A stretch of 64,000 bases of DNA from assembly GCA_002747745.1 (NCBI GenBank), contig PDQG01000008.1, forward strand, positions 1 through 64,000, read 5' to 3'. The translations under genes and the position numbers were made by a program. The notes under the pieces were generated by a model, which was given only the letters and a program-made list of their open reading frames with translations, made no database searches and was not told the origin of the DNA. The stretch's first letter is position 1. Each line of letters starts with the position of its first letter. This stretch comes from a bacterium DOLZORAL124_38_8. GTDB taxonomy: Bacteria; Patescibacteriota; Gracilibacteria; UBA4473. Below, in pieces: positions 25,205-34,028 of the stretch.

Positions 25205-28200
25205 TTATTCGTTTAATACAATGTTGAGTGTAATAGTTTTATTAAATTGCTCGTGGGCGGTGTTACCGGCTATTTCAAGGTGAATGGTTTGTGGCGTTTG
25301 TTTTTTTACTCGCACGGCTATAAATTGGAGTGACTTTAGTTCGAATAATGCTTGCCCGAGTTGTCGGAAGACGTCAAGCGCATTTTCGATATACAATTTT
25401 TTTTGGGTGTTTGTTAACTGAATATTCCGGATAACTTCCGAAGCGTGTTCGAGCTCGTAATGGAGAATAGCTTTTGATACTAACGTGCCAAAATTCATAC
25501 CGTTTGGAATATGTTTTTCTTCAAACGGAGTCTTTTCTTTCGTTTCAGAGACGTCTTCGTCGTCTTCTTCAGAGGTTTCTTCTTCTGTTTGTAAAAAACG
25601 TGCGAGCATGTTTTTCATTTCAAATTCGGCTGAGTCTGCATCAAGTTCTGATTCTATCGATTCGGAATGAAGTGTTTCTTCGGTAGTTTCTCCTTTATCA
25701 GGGACCGTTTCAGTGGCAGTTTCAAGCGCGTCATCATTGGCGGATTCGGTTTCTGTTTCGGTGGTTTCGTCTGGGGCATCGTTCAAATCTTGTTCGGCTT
25801 CAAGTTCTGATTCATCGTCTGTATTTTCAGGGCTGGCTTCGTTCTGGTCGGTTTCGGTTTCATTTCCTGCTTCTTGGTTTTCTTCATCTGCTTCTAAATC
25901 ATCCTCAAGTGTTTCGTCGACCTCTTCCTCTAATTCGTTTTCTGCTTCCGTATTTTCAGAGTCTTCTTCTACCTCTGTTTCATCGGTTATTTCGTCCGCT
26001 TCAAGGGTATCATCTTGGTCTAAATTTTCGTCAAAATCGTCATTATTTTCCGGATTGGCTTCGTTCTGGTCGGACTCAGTTTCATTTACGGTCTCTTGAT
26101 TTTCTTCATCTTCTTCGACCAGGGTTTCTATCCCTAAAATATTTTGTGCCACCAAATTTTCTTCGGCCGAAAACTTATTCCACTCCTCGACATGGGTTTT
26201 AGAAAGTTCTTTCATTTTATAACTTCTCAAATTATCTGACACGAGAATGGTTTGGACTTCTTCGGGTTTGTCTTTGTTTTGTAAGTCTTTTGATAATTCA
26301 TTGAATTCTGAATCAGACAAAGTGTCGAGCATTTCTAGTAAAAAGGGGAGGGTGTCTTTTTCGTGTCCTTTGAGCCATTTTTCGGTTCCGTCACCAAGTT
26401 CTAAGAGCGAAGATAAGCGGTTGAATTTTTGTCCTAAATTATCGGTGTTTTTTAGTATTACGTGTTTGAATTCTAACTGGTGGGTGTGTCCCAAATTTTT
26501 CAGATCATTTATTCCTACCTCACCATTTTCATGTTGCCATTCGCTGAAGGCTTCGGACAATTCATCAGTTTTTGCATAAAATTTATCGGCGCCCCATTGG
26601 TCCCAATCGGCCTTGGGCATAAATATTTGGTATTTATTTCCTAACGCTCGATCAAAATCTTGTCGAGTTTTTATTTGGTCCGCGCCTTGTTTTTGGAGCC
26701 AATCGGTGTCCATGGTATCAATTTTTTGGCTGAATGTTTCGGCTACTTTTATTCGTTCTTGGTGTGCGGGCCAGAGTTCATTGAATTTTTGAGTAAAAAG
26801 TTCTTTGCCGCCATTTTCCCACTGGCTTTGAGGCATTTTTATGTTGTTGAGTTCGCCAATCGCTTTGGCAAAGGCTCCGGCGGTCGTAATTTTATTAGGG
26901 TCAACTTTGTCGGCCGTCATGGACAATATTTTTTGTTTGTTTTTTTCATCCAAGGCGGGTTTTTCCGCTGACTCTAATGAATCAACCGACTCGATGGTTT
27001 GAAGTTCCGAATGAAGGTCGAGTAATTTCTTTTTGAATAAAGGTTCATTGGCTTTCCATACATCATCGTCCATCCAAACGTCAAATTGCTTCGCAAAAAA
27101 CGAAACATCTTGTTTCATTTTAGCTAAATCTTTTTCCGAAGCCTGTTTAAGGGCGGTTTCAAGCTGCATACCATTGATGTCGCGATGGGCTTGTTCGTTT
27201 TTTTGTTGCCAGTCGGTTTCGATTTTTTGCAATTGTGTTATTTCTTTTTCTAACGTTTGTTGCAATTTTGAAGGCGAAACGAACGTTTTATCAAATCGTT
27301 TCCAACTTGATTCAGCATTTTGTTTTTGGGTGCTTATTTTTTCGAATACGGCTTGGGCTTGGTCAGAATATTTGAGTGTTTCTTGTTTTGATTGCACGGT
27401 TTGTTCAATGGTTTGCAAATTTTTTAAAGCCTGTTCATATTGTGGAACATATTTGTCTTTCAATTCGCTTATCCAGCCTTGTTTTTCTTGGTATGAATTT
27501 GAGCGAGCAAACGACTCTCGCATGGCGTTTTGAATGGTCGAATTTGAAAGAGCTCCAATAACGGATTCGAAGGCGTTATTTTGTTTTTCGTCCGCTTCTT
27601 TTTTTTCAGTTGAGTATTTGGCGAATTTGGCTTCGACGGCCCTATTAAAATTAGGATGATTTTTCAAATACGCTTTCGCATCATTTATTCGGTCGCCAAA
27701 ATATTCCTTAATGAAGAATTGTTTTAAATCTTTTGTTGAACCAAAATTTTGTTCAAAAGATTGTAGGTTTTTATTCATGTTTTCCCAGGCTTTGGCCATG
27801 TCGGATCGTGGGATTTTGTCTTTCGATTTTTTGGTTTCTCGATTTTTTATGTCGCCTTCTACTTTTCCCCAAAGGTATTTCATTCGTTCTCCTAAGAGTT
27901 TTTGAATCGACTTTGGCAGGTCGGCAAAAAACTTGTTTTGGCTTAACTCCTGATTCGTTCGTTGGGCAATTTCTTCGGGTCTTAAATGTTTCCATTCGCC
28001 ATTGGTGGCTTTTTCTTTGGCGGCTACGATGATCGATTCGGCTTTTTTTACGCGTTTTTTGGCGGTTTCTAACTTTTTCTTAAAAGCCTCTTTTTGGGCG
28101 GTAATTTTTTTTACCATTTCTACGCCAAACACTTTTGGGTACCCCGATAATCGAATTTCGTCTTTTTGAATTTTATCGAAAGTGGGTTCAAAGTCTTCAA

Positions 28201-29203
28201 AATTAATTTTTAGTAAGCCTTTTTTTTCCGTGAAATTTTGAAATTCTGTATCAAGTAACGTCTCGTTTTGTTTTAAGAGGGTTTCGCTTTGCGGACGCAG
28301 AATATCCAGTTGTACTTTTTGTGCTTCTTTTACTTTTTCTTTTCCATATTCTATGAACTTAAGTTTTAATTTTTCGGCCTCTGCTTGTGGAAGCTTGTTA
28401 ATGTCGACTTTTTTGGAAGCTTCACTGAAAAATGCTTGTAATTTTTTGGCCGACATATGCACAAATTTGGGGTCTTTTTTCACTTCATCAAGGGCGGTGT
28501 CGAGGGCTTCTGTTCCAGCTTGTTTTTTCTTTTCAATAATTTTCGGCCGTTTAGACATTTTGGTTGCTAGTTTGTCTAAATGCTCTTTTTTGTTTTTCCA
28601 AAAATTCTCTGCGTTGGTTTGAATTGATTTTTGTTCGTCTTCACTGAGTAACTTTTGATTATTCGGGTTTTCGAAATATTCTTGAATAATTTGTTTGGCT
28701 TGTTCTTTGTCAGTCGTTTTGGTGAAAGCCTCCTGCAAATCTTCCCATATTTTTTGATGGATTTCGGTTCGGTTTTGGAAATTTTCCGTATTTTTATCGA
28801 GCGATTCTTCGTATTTGGACTGAGCCTCAATATATAAAACCCCTAAATTCGTTTTTAAAGAATTCATATTTTCATTGGGAAGTTGTTCTTGCATGTATTG
28901 TAAGAACTTTTCTTTCCCATTTTCTTCAAAAAAATCAGTTTCTTGGGCCAAAATAGCAATAAATTCGTCGCGGTTTTGCAGTAGTTTATCTAGGGGAGAT
29001 TGGGTTTCGGTGTTTGTTTCTGATGCATCTCCCAAGGTGTTCATAGCGTTGGATGAAACATCTTTTCCCGTTTTTTCGATTTCGGTTTGGGTTGTTTGAA
29101 TAAATTTGTCGAGCGTTTGGTGGTCTTTTACTTTTTCCATCTTAAAAATAATTCGGGGTGAATTTTGGTGTGATAAGACGGCTTTGTTAAATAAGTTTTT
29201 CAT
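25205..29203 (-). CDS. Very large coiled-coil protein with acidic region, unknown function
   Basis: From the ATG at 29203 the protein has about 1332 residues. It has no signal peptide or membrane helix. Most of it is Lys/Glu/Gln-rich helix expected to form coiled coils (about residues 60-1000). Two related segments near residues 760-880 (ITTAGAFAKAIGELNNIKMP... and IKTRQDFDRALGNKYQIFMP...) point to an internal repeat of about 65 residues. Residues about 1060-1240 are extremely acidic, with repeated ENQE, NETE, DQNEA and PEN motifs, also visible as repeated DNA (GGCTTCGTTCTGGTCGG at about 25831 and 26058). The last 110 residues look globular. A GGAG lies just before this ATG, one of few Shine-Dalgarno-like sites here, and a TTGCAT-16-CACAAT promoter precedes it. 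The LMW phosphatase gene follows after 2 bp. Confidence 0.7.
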   Translation of the reverse strand: MKNLFNKAVLSHQNSPRIIFKMEKVKDHQTLDKFIQTTQTEIEKTGKDVSSNAMNTLGDASETNTETQSPLDKLLQNRDEFIAILAQETDFFEENGKEKFLQYMQEQLPNENMNSLKTNLGVLYIEAQSKYEESLDKNTENFQNRTEIHQKIWEDLQEAFTKTTDKEQAKQIIQEYFENPNNQKLLSEDEQKSIQTNAENFWKNKKEHLDKLATKMSKRPKIIEKKKQAGTEALDTALDEVKKDPKFVHMSAKKLQAFFSEASKKVDINKLPQAEAEKLKLKFIEYGKEKVKEAQKVQLDILRPQSETLLKQNETLLDTEFQNFTEKKGLLKINFEDFEPTFDKIQKDEIRLSGYPKVFGVEMVKKITAQKEAFKKKLETAKKRVKKAESIIVAAKEKATNGEWKHLRPEEIAQRTNQELSQNKFFADLPKSIQKLLGERMKYLWGKVEGDIKNRETKKSKDKIPRSDMAKAWENMNKNLQSFEQNFGSTKDLKQFFIKEYFGDRINDAKAYLKNHPNFNRAVEAKFAKYSTEKKEADEKQNNAFESVIGALSNSTIQNAMRESFARSNSYQEKQGWISELKDKYVPQYEQALKNLQTIEQTVQSKQETLKYSDQAQAVFEKISTQKQNAESSWKRFDKTFVSPSKLQQTLEKEITQLQKIETDWQQKNEQAHRDINGMQLETALKQASEKDLAKMKQDVSFFAKQFDVWMDDDVWKANEPLFKKKLLDLHSELQTIESVDSLESAEKPALDEKNKQKILSMTADKVDPNKITTAGAFAKAIGELNNIKMPQSQWENGGKELFTQKFNELWPAHQERIKVAETFSQKIDTMDTDWLQKQGADQIKTRQDFDRALGNKYQIFMPKADWDQWGADKFYAKTDELSEAFSEWQHENGEVGINDLKNLGHTHQLEFKHVILKNTDNLGQKFNRLSSLLELGDGTEKWLKGHEKDTLPFLLEMLDTLSDSEFNELSKDLQNKDKPEEVQTILVSDNLRSYKMKELSKTHVEEWNKFSAEENLVAQNILGIETLVEEDEENQETVNETESDQNEANPENNDDFDENLDQDDTLEADEITDETEVEEDSENTEAENELEEEVDETLEDDLEADEENQEAGNETETDQNEASPENTDDESELEAEQDLNDAPDETTETETESANDDALETATETVPDKGETTEETLHSESIESELDADSAEFEMKNMLARFLQTEEETSEEDDEDVSETKEKTPFEEKHIPNGMNFGTLVSKAILHYELEHASEVIRNIQLTNTQKKLYIENALDVFRQLGQALFELKSLQFIAVRVKKQTPQTIHLEIAGNTAHEQFNKTITLNIVLNE

Positions 29204-29216
29204 CTGCTCCGTCTGT

Positions 29217-29244
29217 ATTGTGCACAACGAACGATTTTATGCAA
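29217..29244 (-). promoter_or_regulatory. Promoter of the large coiled-coil gene
   Basis: Minus-strand TTGCAT (29244-29239), 16-bp spacer, CACAAT (29222-29217), 13 nt before the ATG at 29203, with GGAG in between. Confidence 0.4.
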
Positions 29245-29279
29245 CCTATAGAAAGAACCAATAAATTTTTCGGATATGG

Positions 29280-29846
29280 TTACAGCACTTTTTTGGGTAA
29301 AAAATAGAGATATACCGAACTTGAGAGGCTGAGTATTCCCATAATTATAAACAGAGTATTGAACCCAAAAGTCGTGGCAATGTACCCACCAAATAAAGCA
29401 CCAATTGCACTAGAAAAGTAGTTTGTTGACTCCCAAATGCCCCATTCTGAGGCGGATTCACCTTTGTCTAAATGTCTTGAAAATTCTGCGTCAAAAGGAG
29501 GGGAATAGATTGATTCTCCGATTCCTAGAAGTATTTGCATAAATAACAAGGTCGTCATTGATTCTACTTGGGTGTACCCAAAAAAGGCGCTGGCAATTAA
29601 TAAATATCCCAAACTGACTACTTTTTTGTCTTCGGTCATTTTGTTGGAAATTCGCCCAGAAAAGAATGTGGTAATACCGGCCACAACGGCAAATAGAGCA
29701 CTCGCAAAACTAGCATCTAGCAAATCTCCTCCAATTTTTTCTACAAAAATTGCATAAATGGGTGCAATCATAGCCCCAGAAATTAACACCATCGAATTTG
29801 TTACGAGTAATATTTTGAGGGCCGTGTTTTTGAGTATTTTTTTCAT
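29280..29846 (-). CDS. Half-length MFS transporter (six helices)
   Basis: The 188-residue protein has six predicted membrane helices. Its start (KILLVTNSMVLISGAMIAPIYAIFVEKIGG) and loop FFSGRISNKMTEDKKV, equivalent to the MFS motif A region, match the N-terminal half of an MFS carrier; a stop follows helix 6. The ends are clean: the start overlaps the purK stop by 4 nt and the region beyond the stop holds no remaining second half. It may be a naturally short protein that dimerises, or a truncated gene. It is the last gene of the dnaA-purK transcript. Confidence 0.75.
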   Translation of the reverse strand: MKKILKNTALKILLVTNSMVLISGAMIAPIYAIFVEKIGGDLLDASFASALFAVVAGITTFFSGRISNKMTEDKKVVSLGYLLIASAFFGYTQVESMTTLLFMQILLGIGESIYSPPFDAEFSRHLDKGESASEWGIWESTNYFSSAIGALFGGYIATTFGFNTLFIIMGILSLSSSVYLYFLPKKVL

Positions 29847-30970
29847 TCAGCGATGACGGTTACTTGTTGTAATAATTCGTCTCCGAGTTTTTTTGCTTGT
29901 TCTAAATTTTTGTTCAAAATATTAATATGTCCCATTTTTCTCCCTGGTTTGGTGGTGATTTTTCCGTACCAAAATAAGTGCGCATTGGGTGTTTGCATAA
30001 TGGTTTCAATGCCCTTGATTTTGGCGTTTCCGGTGTTGTTTGGAGCCCCTAAAAGGTTAATCATTACGCTGGGGGTGTGAATACTTGTGTCGCCCAGAGG
30101 AAGATTGAGTACGGTTCGAAGCAATTGTTCAAACTGGTTGGTCACGGCTCCATTTAAACTCCAGTGCCCAGAATTATGGGCTCGTGGAGCCATTTCGTTG
30201 ACTAACACTTGTCCGTTTTGGTCTAAGAAAAACTCTACCGCCAAAATTCCTTCTAGTTCTAATTTTTCAGCAATTTTGGTGGCTAATTTTTGGCAAGTGT
30301 TGTTGATATCATCGCTGATATTGGCTGGGGCATACACAAATTTTACGAGGTTTAATTCGGGGTCAAAATCCTGTCCGACGGTTGGAAAGGTTTTGATTTC
30401 GCCTTGTTTGTTTCGGGCCACAATCACGCTGAGTTCCTGTTCAATGTCGACCATTTTTTCCAAAATACTTGGGGCATCAAATCCTTTTGATTGAGCGGCT
30501 TCAAGCGTTGGTAATACGGTTACGCCTTGTCCGTCGTAGCCTCCAGTACGAGTTTTTTGTACGGCGGGTAAAAAGTTTTCGTTCGCCAGTAATTCCGTTT
30601 TATTCTGAATTTCAATAAACTCACTTGTGGGAATATTGTTCGCCACAAAAAATTCTTTTTGGACTTGTTTGTCTTGAATCATGCGTAGAATTTTACTGCT
30701 TGGTCGCACGATTTTTCCTTGTTGTTCGAGTTGTTCGAGGGCCTCAACATTGACGTGTTCAATTTCAATTGTCAAAATATCAACCTTTTTTCCAAAATCC
30801 AACACGGTTTGGTAATCATTAAAATCGCCCGCTACAAAATTATCAGCCAACGGGGCACACGGGCATTCGGGGTTGGGGTCTAACACGTGTACTGGTACAC
30901 CAAATGCTCGAATGCTGGGCATCATCATTCGTCCGAGTTGTCCGCCGCCAAGAATTCCAATGGTTTTCAT
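29843..30970 (-). CDS. purK: N5-carboxyaminoimidazole ribonucleotide synthase
   Basis: PurK uses ATP and bicarbonate to make N5-CAIR from AIR. The 375-residue ATP-grasp protein starts with IGILGGGQLGRMM, has the ATP-binding VQKTRTGGYDGQGV and the conserved NEMAPRAHNSGHWSLNGA. It starts 2 bp after dnaA and is translationally linked to the half-MFS gene. Its partner purE is at 23262. The position directly behind dnaA, where dnaN is usual, is odd. Confidence 0.97.
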   Translation of the reverse strand: MKTIGILGGGQLGRMMMPSIRAFGVPVHVLDPNPECPCAPLADNFVAGDFNDYQTVLDFGKKVDILTIEIEHVNVEALEQLEQQGKIVRPSSKILRMIQDKQVQKEFFVANNIPTSEFIEIQNKTELLANENFLPAVQKTRTGGYDGQGVTVLPTLEAAQSKGFDAPSILEKMVDIEQELSVIVARNKQGEIKTFPTVGQDFDPELNLVKFVYAPANISDDINNTCQKLATKIAEKLELEGILAVEFFLDQNGQVLVNEMAPRAHNSGHWSLNGAVTNQFEQLLRTVLNLPLGDTSIHTPSVMINLLGAPNNTGNAKIKGIETIMQTPNAHLFWYGKITTKPGRKMGHINILNKNLEQAKKLGDELLQQVTVIAE

Positions 30971-30972
30971 GT

Positions 30973-32382
30973 TTATTTGAGTCCTAAATCTTTTTTCAGT
31001 GAATGTAAGTGTCGTGCCACGGTTGAATCTTTTCGTCCGAGGGCTTTTATTTTTCGAATTCCGTGCATAATAGTGGTGTGATTTTTCCCTCCAAATACAA
31101 ATCCAATACCTTCATAACTCATTTTTAGGGCTTCTTTACACAACACCCAGGCAATTTGTCGGGGCAACACAATTTCACTTTTTCGAGAAGTTCCCATCAG
31201 GTCGGTCGCTGGGACTTGGAAATATTCAGAAACTAAAGTGATGATATCATCTGAATTTTTCGCAATAAATTTGGTGCTGTCGTTTGATAAAGTGTAGTCT
31301 TCGCCTGGATTAAGTTTGCGGAAAATCCGCCCTACTGATTGAACCGTTGGTGAGGTACCCGTAATTTCCATTTCGGCCGAAACTTGGTTAAGAATGTTCT
31401 CAAGTTCGCGTAGATTGCTTCGTACGTTTGAAGCGATAAATTCTAGCACATCATTCGGCAAAATAATTTGTTTGGCCAGTGATTTTTCTTGCAAAATAGC
31501 CATTCGGGTTTCAATGTTTGGCATTTGTACGTCGGCTAAAAGCCCCCCGCCAAGTCGAGAACGAAGCCGATCAGAAATTCCTTTCAGTTCGCTGGGTGGT
31601 CGGTCAGCCGAAAATACAATTTGCTTATTAAACTCGTATAAATCGTTAAAAGTATTAAACAATTCTTCTTGGGTTTTTTCTTTTCCTTCAAAAAACTGAA
31701 TATCATCAAGCAAAAAAGCGTCTACTTGACGATATTTTCGTCGTAATTCGTTTGATTTTCGTTCGCGGATTGATTTTACAATCTCGTTCATAAACCGTTC
31801 AGCCGTGGTGTAAATAACTTTAGCGTTTGGATTTAGGCGACGGATTTCATTGGCGATTCCTTGTAAAAGGTGCGTTTTTCCCAGTCCTACGCCTCCGTAA
31901 ATAAAGAGGGGATTATATTTTCGTTTTTCGGTTAAGGGGCTTTCGGCCACGGCGCAAGCGGCGGCGTGAGCAAACTTAGTTTCTTCGCCCACAATGTAAT
32001 TGCTAAGCGTAAACCGTTCTTGGGTAATTCGGGTTTTGGTTCCATCGGAAAATTGTTGTTCGGGTTGGTTGGGTAATTTTCGTGGTTTTTCTGATTTGGT
32101 TTCAAATACTTTTGAGGTTTGTGGTTTATCGGCTAACGATAAATCTACGGTAAAATACAAAGTATCAATTTCGGGGAGCACGGCTTGAAAATTAGACAAA
32201 ATAATGGTGCGGTATTTACTTTCGAGCCAATTCTTATTCATTTCGGTTGGACAAGCCAACACTATGGCCGTGCCACTAATTTCGGCTATTTGTACTTTTT
32301 TAAACCAGGTAAAAAACTCCATGCGAGAAATTTTTTCACTGAGTCGCCCTAAAACCGTTTCCCATACTTGAAACTTATCCAT
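30973..32382 (-). CDS. dnaA: Chromosomal replication initiator protein DnaA
   Basis: DnaA binds origin boxes and opens the DNA. The 469-residue protein shows domain I (WETVLGRLSEKISRMEFFTWF), Walker A (YGGVGLGKTHLLQGI), Walker B (AFLLDDIQFFEGKEKTQEE), sensor regions, and the domain IV signature GGKNHTTIMHGIRKI. The ATG is preceded by TTGTCA-17-TAGAAA ending 9 nt upstream, so the mRNA should be nearly leaderless; the same stretch on the mRNA reads CCTCC, the opposite of a Shine-Dalgarno. A TTTTCCACA box abuts the -35 and suggests self-regulation. purK, not dnaN, follows. Confidence 0.97.
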   Translation of the reverse strand: MDKFQVWETVLGRLSEKISRMEFFTWFKKVQIAEISGTAIVLACPTEMNKNWLESKYRTIILSNFQAVLPEIDTLYFTVDLSLADKPQTSKVFETKSEKPRKLPNQPEQQFSDGTKTRITQERFTLSNYIVGEETKFAHAAACAVAESPLTEKRKYNPLFIYGGVGLGKTHLLQGIANEIRRLNPNAKVIYTTAERFMNEIVKSIRERKSNELRRKYRQVDAFLLDDIQFFEGKEKTQEELFNTFNDLYEFNKQIVFSADRPPSELKGISDRLRSRLGGGLLADVQMPNIETRMAILQEKSLAKQIILPNDVLEFIASNVRSNLRELENILNQVSAEMEITGTSPTVQSVGRIFRKLNPGEDYTLSNDSTKFIAKNSDDIITLVSEYFQVPATDLMGTSRKSEIVLPRQIAWVLCKEALKMSYEGIGFVFGGKNHTTIMHGIRKIKALGRKDSTVARHLHSLKKDLGLK

Positions 32383-32391
32383 ACAGGAGGT

Positions 32392-32420
32392 TTTCTATCA
32401 AAAAAAAAGGCGATTGACAA
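32392..32420 (-). promoter_or_regulatory. dnaA promoter, leaderless type
   Basis: Minus-strand TTGTCA (32420-32415), 17-bp spacer, TAGAAA (32397-32392), then 9 nt to the ATG at 32382. Confidence 0.55.
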
Positions 32421-32423
32421 GTG

Positions 32424-32440
32424 AAATGTGGAAAACTTTT
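32424..32440. promoter_or_regulatory. Candidate DnaA box (TTTTCCACA) upstream of dnaA
   Basis: AAATGTGGAAAACTTTT contains TTTTCCACA on the minus strand, one base from the TTATCCACA consensus and equal to the DnaA box known in some cyanobacteria. The same 17-mer occurs at about 37443-37459. It lies 6 bp outside the dnaA -35. Confidence 0.4.
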
Positions 32441-32567
32441 TTGAAAATTATTGGAATGATATACTGGTCTTTTAGTAGTATTGACAAATTTAAAAAAACA
32501 TTTTTAAACTTGACAAGAAGAAGAAGCGTTACAATTTTGGTGGATTAAATCTTAATGGTATAAAAAA

Positions 32568-33035
32568 ATGAAAAAAAGAACTTCTCGAGAACGTTTTAAG
32601 TTTGCCGTGACAAAAGAAGGTCGGAAGCGGTTATCTGAAGATACTAGATATAGATATTTATTAGAATTAGAATCCTTAGACGCGGCAGGAAAGTTGCAAT
32701 CGAATACTTTAAGACGTATAAAAGATGCTCTATCGGAAGATTTTCCAGAAAAAAGATATGGTTTCTATTCACCAAATTTGTCTGCAAAATATTCTTATGA
32801 AAATAAAAATGGGCCTTTTTTGATGGGGGGAAATGGGGTAGTACGTCATAACTTGGCTGTCTATAAAGATGAAAATGGAGAAGCGTTTCCTGTGAATGCG
32901 CTTTTTACGAGTAGAAGAAAAGAAGAAGCGGAAGCATCTTTGTCTGAAGGGGGGTTCTATCATGGAATGTTTTCAGGAAGGACTGATGTTGAGATGCGTG
33001 AGGTTCATGAATGGTTGAGAAACGAGGAATTATAA
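32568..33035 (+). CDS. Hypothetical basic protein, 155 aa
   Basis: A soluble protein with a strongly basic N-terminus (MKKRTSRERFKFAVTKEGRKR), a Tyr-rich middle and an acidic C-terminal helix. The region GGNGVVRHNLAVYKDENGEAF looks like beta strands. No family is recognised. It is a single-gene unit: TTGACA sequences at 32481 and 32510 and a TACAAT at 32540 offer promoter elements, although the spacings are poor, and a strong terminator follows. It is divergent from dnaA. Confidence 0.55.
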   Translation: MKKRTSRERFKFAVTKEGRKRLSEDTRYRYLLELESLDAAGKLQSNTLRRIKDALSEDFPEKRYGFYSPNLSAKYSYENKNGPFLMGGNGVVRHNLAVYKDENGEAFPVNALFTSRRKEEAEASLSEGGFYHGMFSGRTDVEMREVHEWLRNEEL

Positions 33036-33040
33036 AAAAT

Positions 33041-33068
33041 AAAAAAATCCGCCAACGGCGGATTTTTT
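33041..33068. terminator. Bidirectional intrinsic terminator
   Basis: AAAAAAATCCGCC-AAC-GGCGGATTTTTT, a GC-rich stem with A and T runs on either side, lies between the convergent 155-aa gene and mscS and can serve both. Confidence 0.85.
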
Positions 33069-33094
33069 ACTCGTTAAGTTGTAAACTTATTTTT

Positions 33095-33928
33095 TTACTC
33101 ACTTTTTATTAAATGAATATCTCGTTGTGGGAATGGAATAGAGATGCTTTTTTCGTCAAAGGTGGTTTTGATTTTTTCGTTTAAGTCAAAAAATACATCC
33201 CAGTAATCTTTTCCTTCTACCCAAACACGGAAAGCCAAATTGACAGAACTATCCGCCAATTCGCTGACCCCAACAAACGGAACGGCTGGTTCACTCAAGA
33301 TTCGTTGGTCTTTTTTAGCCAGTTCTAGCAAGGTGTCTTTCGCTTTTTGAATGTCGTCGTCGTACCCAATTCCGACTGTAAAATCAACCCGTCGGAATTT
33401 TTCTTGTGAAAAATTTTGAATGGCTCCGTTCGACAAAATCGCATTAGGAATATGGATTTTTTTGTTGTCAGGGGTGTTGATGGCTGTGCTAAAAATATCA
33501 ATTTTATCTACGGTTCCGAGGAATCCACCCGCTTCAATAAAATCACCCACTTTAAATGGTTTGAGTAATAAGATGAGTACTCCGCCAGCAAAGTTTGAAA
33601 GACTTCCTTGTAGCGCCAATCCTACGGCCAATCCCATGGCTCCAAGCATGGCAATAAAAGACGTCATTTCGACTCCTAAAACGGTGGCGGCAATAATGAA
33701 TACAATGGCTTTCAGCCCCATCGAAATGAGACTTTGTAGGAATAATCGCAGTGACTTTTCAATGCGTTGTTTTTTAAAGAGCGTGTTGGTGCCGTTGGTA
33801 ATAATTCGCACGATTTTTAATCCAATCCAAATGGTTAAAGCTGCTAAAATTAATCTTCCGCCAAATAGAACGAGTAGGTCAATCGCTTTTTCTAAATAAT
33901 AGGTTATTTGTTCGTTTTCAAAAGGCAT
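33095..33928 (-). CDS. mscS: Small-conductance mechanosensitive channel, MscS family
   Basis: The 277-residue protein has three N-terminal membrane helices; the pore helix TM3 shows the Gly/Ala pattern of MscS (GAMGLAVGLALQGSLSNFAGGVLILLLKPFKVGD). The beta domain (TVDKIDIFSTAINTPDNKKIHIPNA) and C-terminal alpha/beta domain follow, ending at FPQRDIHL. Such channels release solutes on osmotic downshock. It is divergent from pilT and shares its terminator with the 155-aa gene. Confidence 0.96.
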   Translation of the reverse strand: MPFENEQITYYLEKAIDLLVLFGGRLILAALTIWIGLKIVRIITNGTNTLFKKQRIEKSLRLFLQSLISMGLKAIVFIIAATVLGVEMTSFIAMLGAMGLAVGLALQGSLSNFAGGVLILLLKPFKVGDFIEAGGFLGTVDKIDIFSTAINTPDNKKIHIPNAILSNGAIQNFSQEKFRRVDFTVGIGYDDDIQKAKDTLLELAKKDQRILSEPAVPFVGVSELADSSVNLAFRVWVEGKDYWDVFFDLNEKIKTTFDEKSISIPFPQRDIHLIKSE

Positions 33929-33993
33929 GTGTGTTTGCGTAAAAAAATATCCATTACAGTGTATATTTTTGTGTTTGTTTAGGCGAATTTAAA

Positions 33994-34022
33994 TTGATTT
34001 TTCGGGAAAAATTTGGTACAAT
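33994..34022 (+). promoter_or_regulatory. pilT promoter, leaderless type
   Basis: TTGATT (33994-33999), 17-bp spacer, TACAAT (34017-34022), then exactly 6 nt (GAAACG) to the ATG at 34029. This predicts transcription starting at the A of the start codon and is the clearest example of the pattern. Confidence 0.6.
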
Positions 34023-34028
34023 GAAACG

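Noticed and set aside
25713-26099. Plus-strand Ser-rich ORF (128 aa)
   Set aside because: It is the antisense shadow of the acidic Glu/Asp-rich stretch of the large coiled-coil gene; GAA/GAT codons read as TTC/TCT/TCA on the other strand.
32383-32567. Replication origin directly upstream of dnaA
   Set aside because: Only one good TTTTCCACA box and one weak TTATCCATA; no cluster of boxes or clear strand switch in gene orientation around it.
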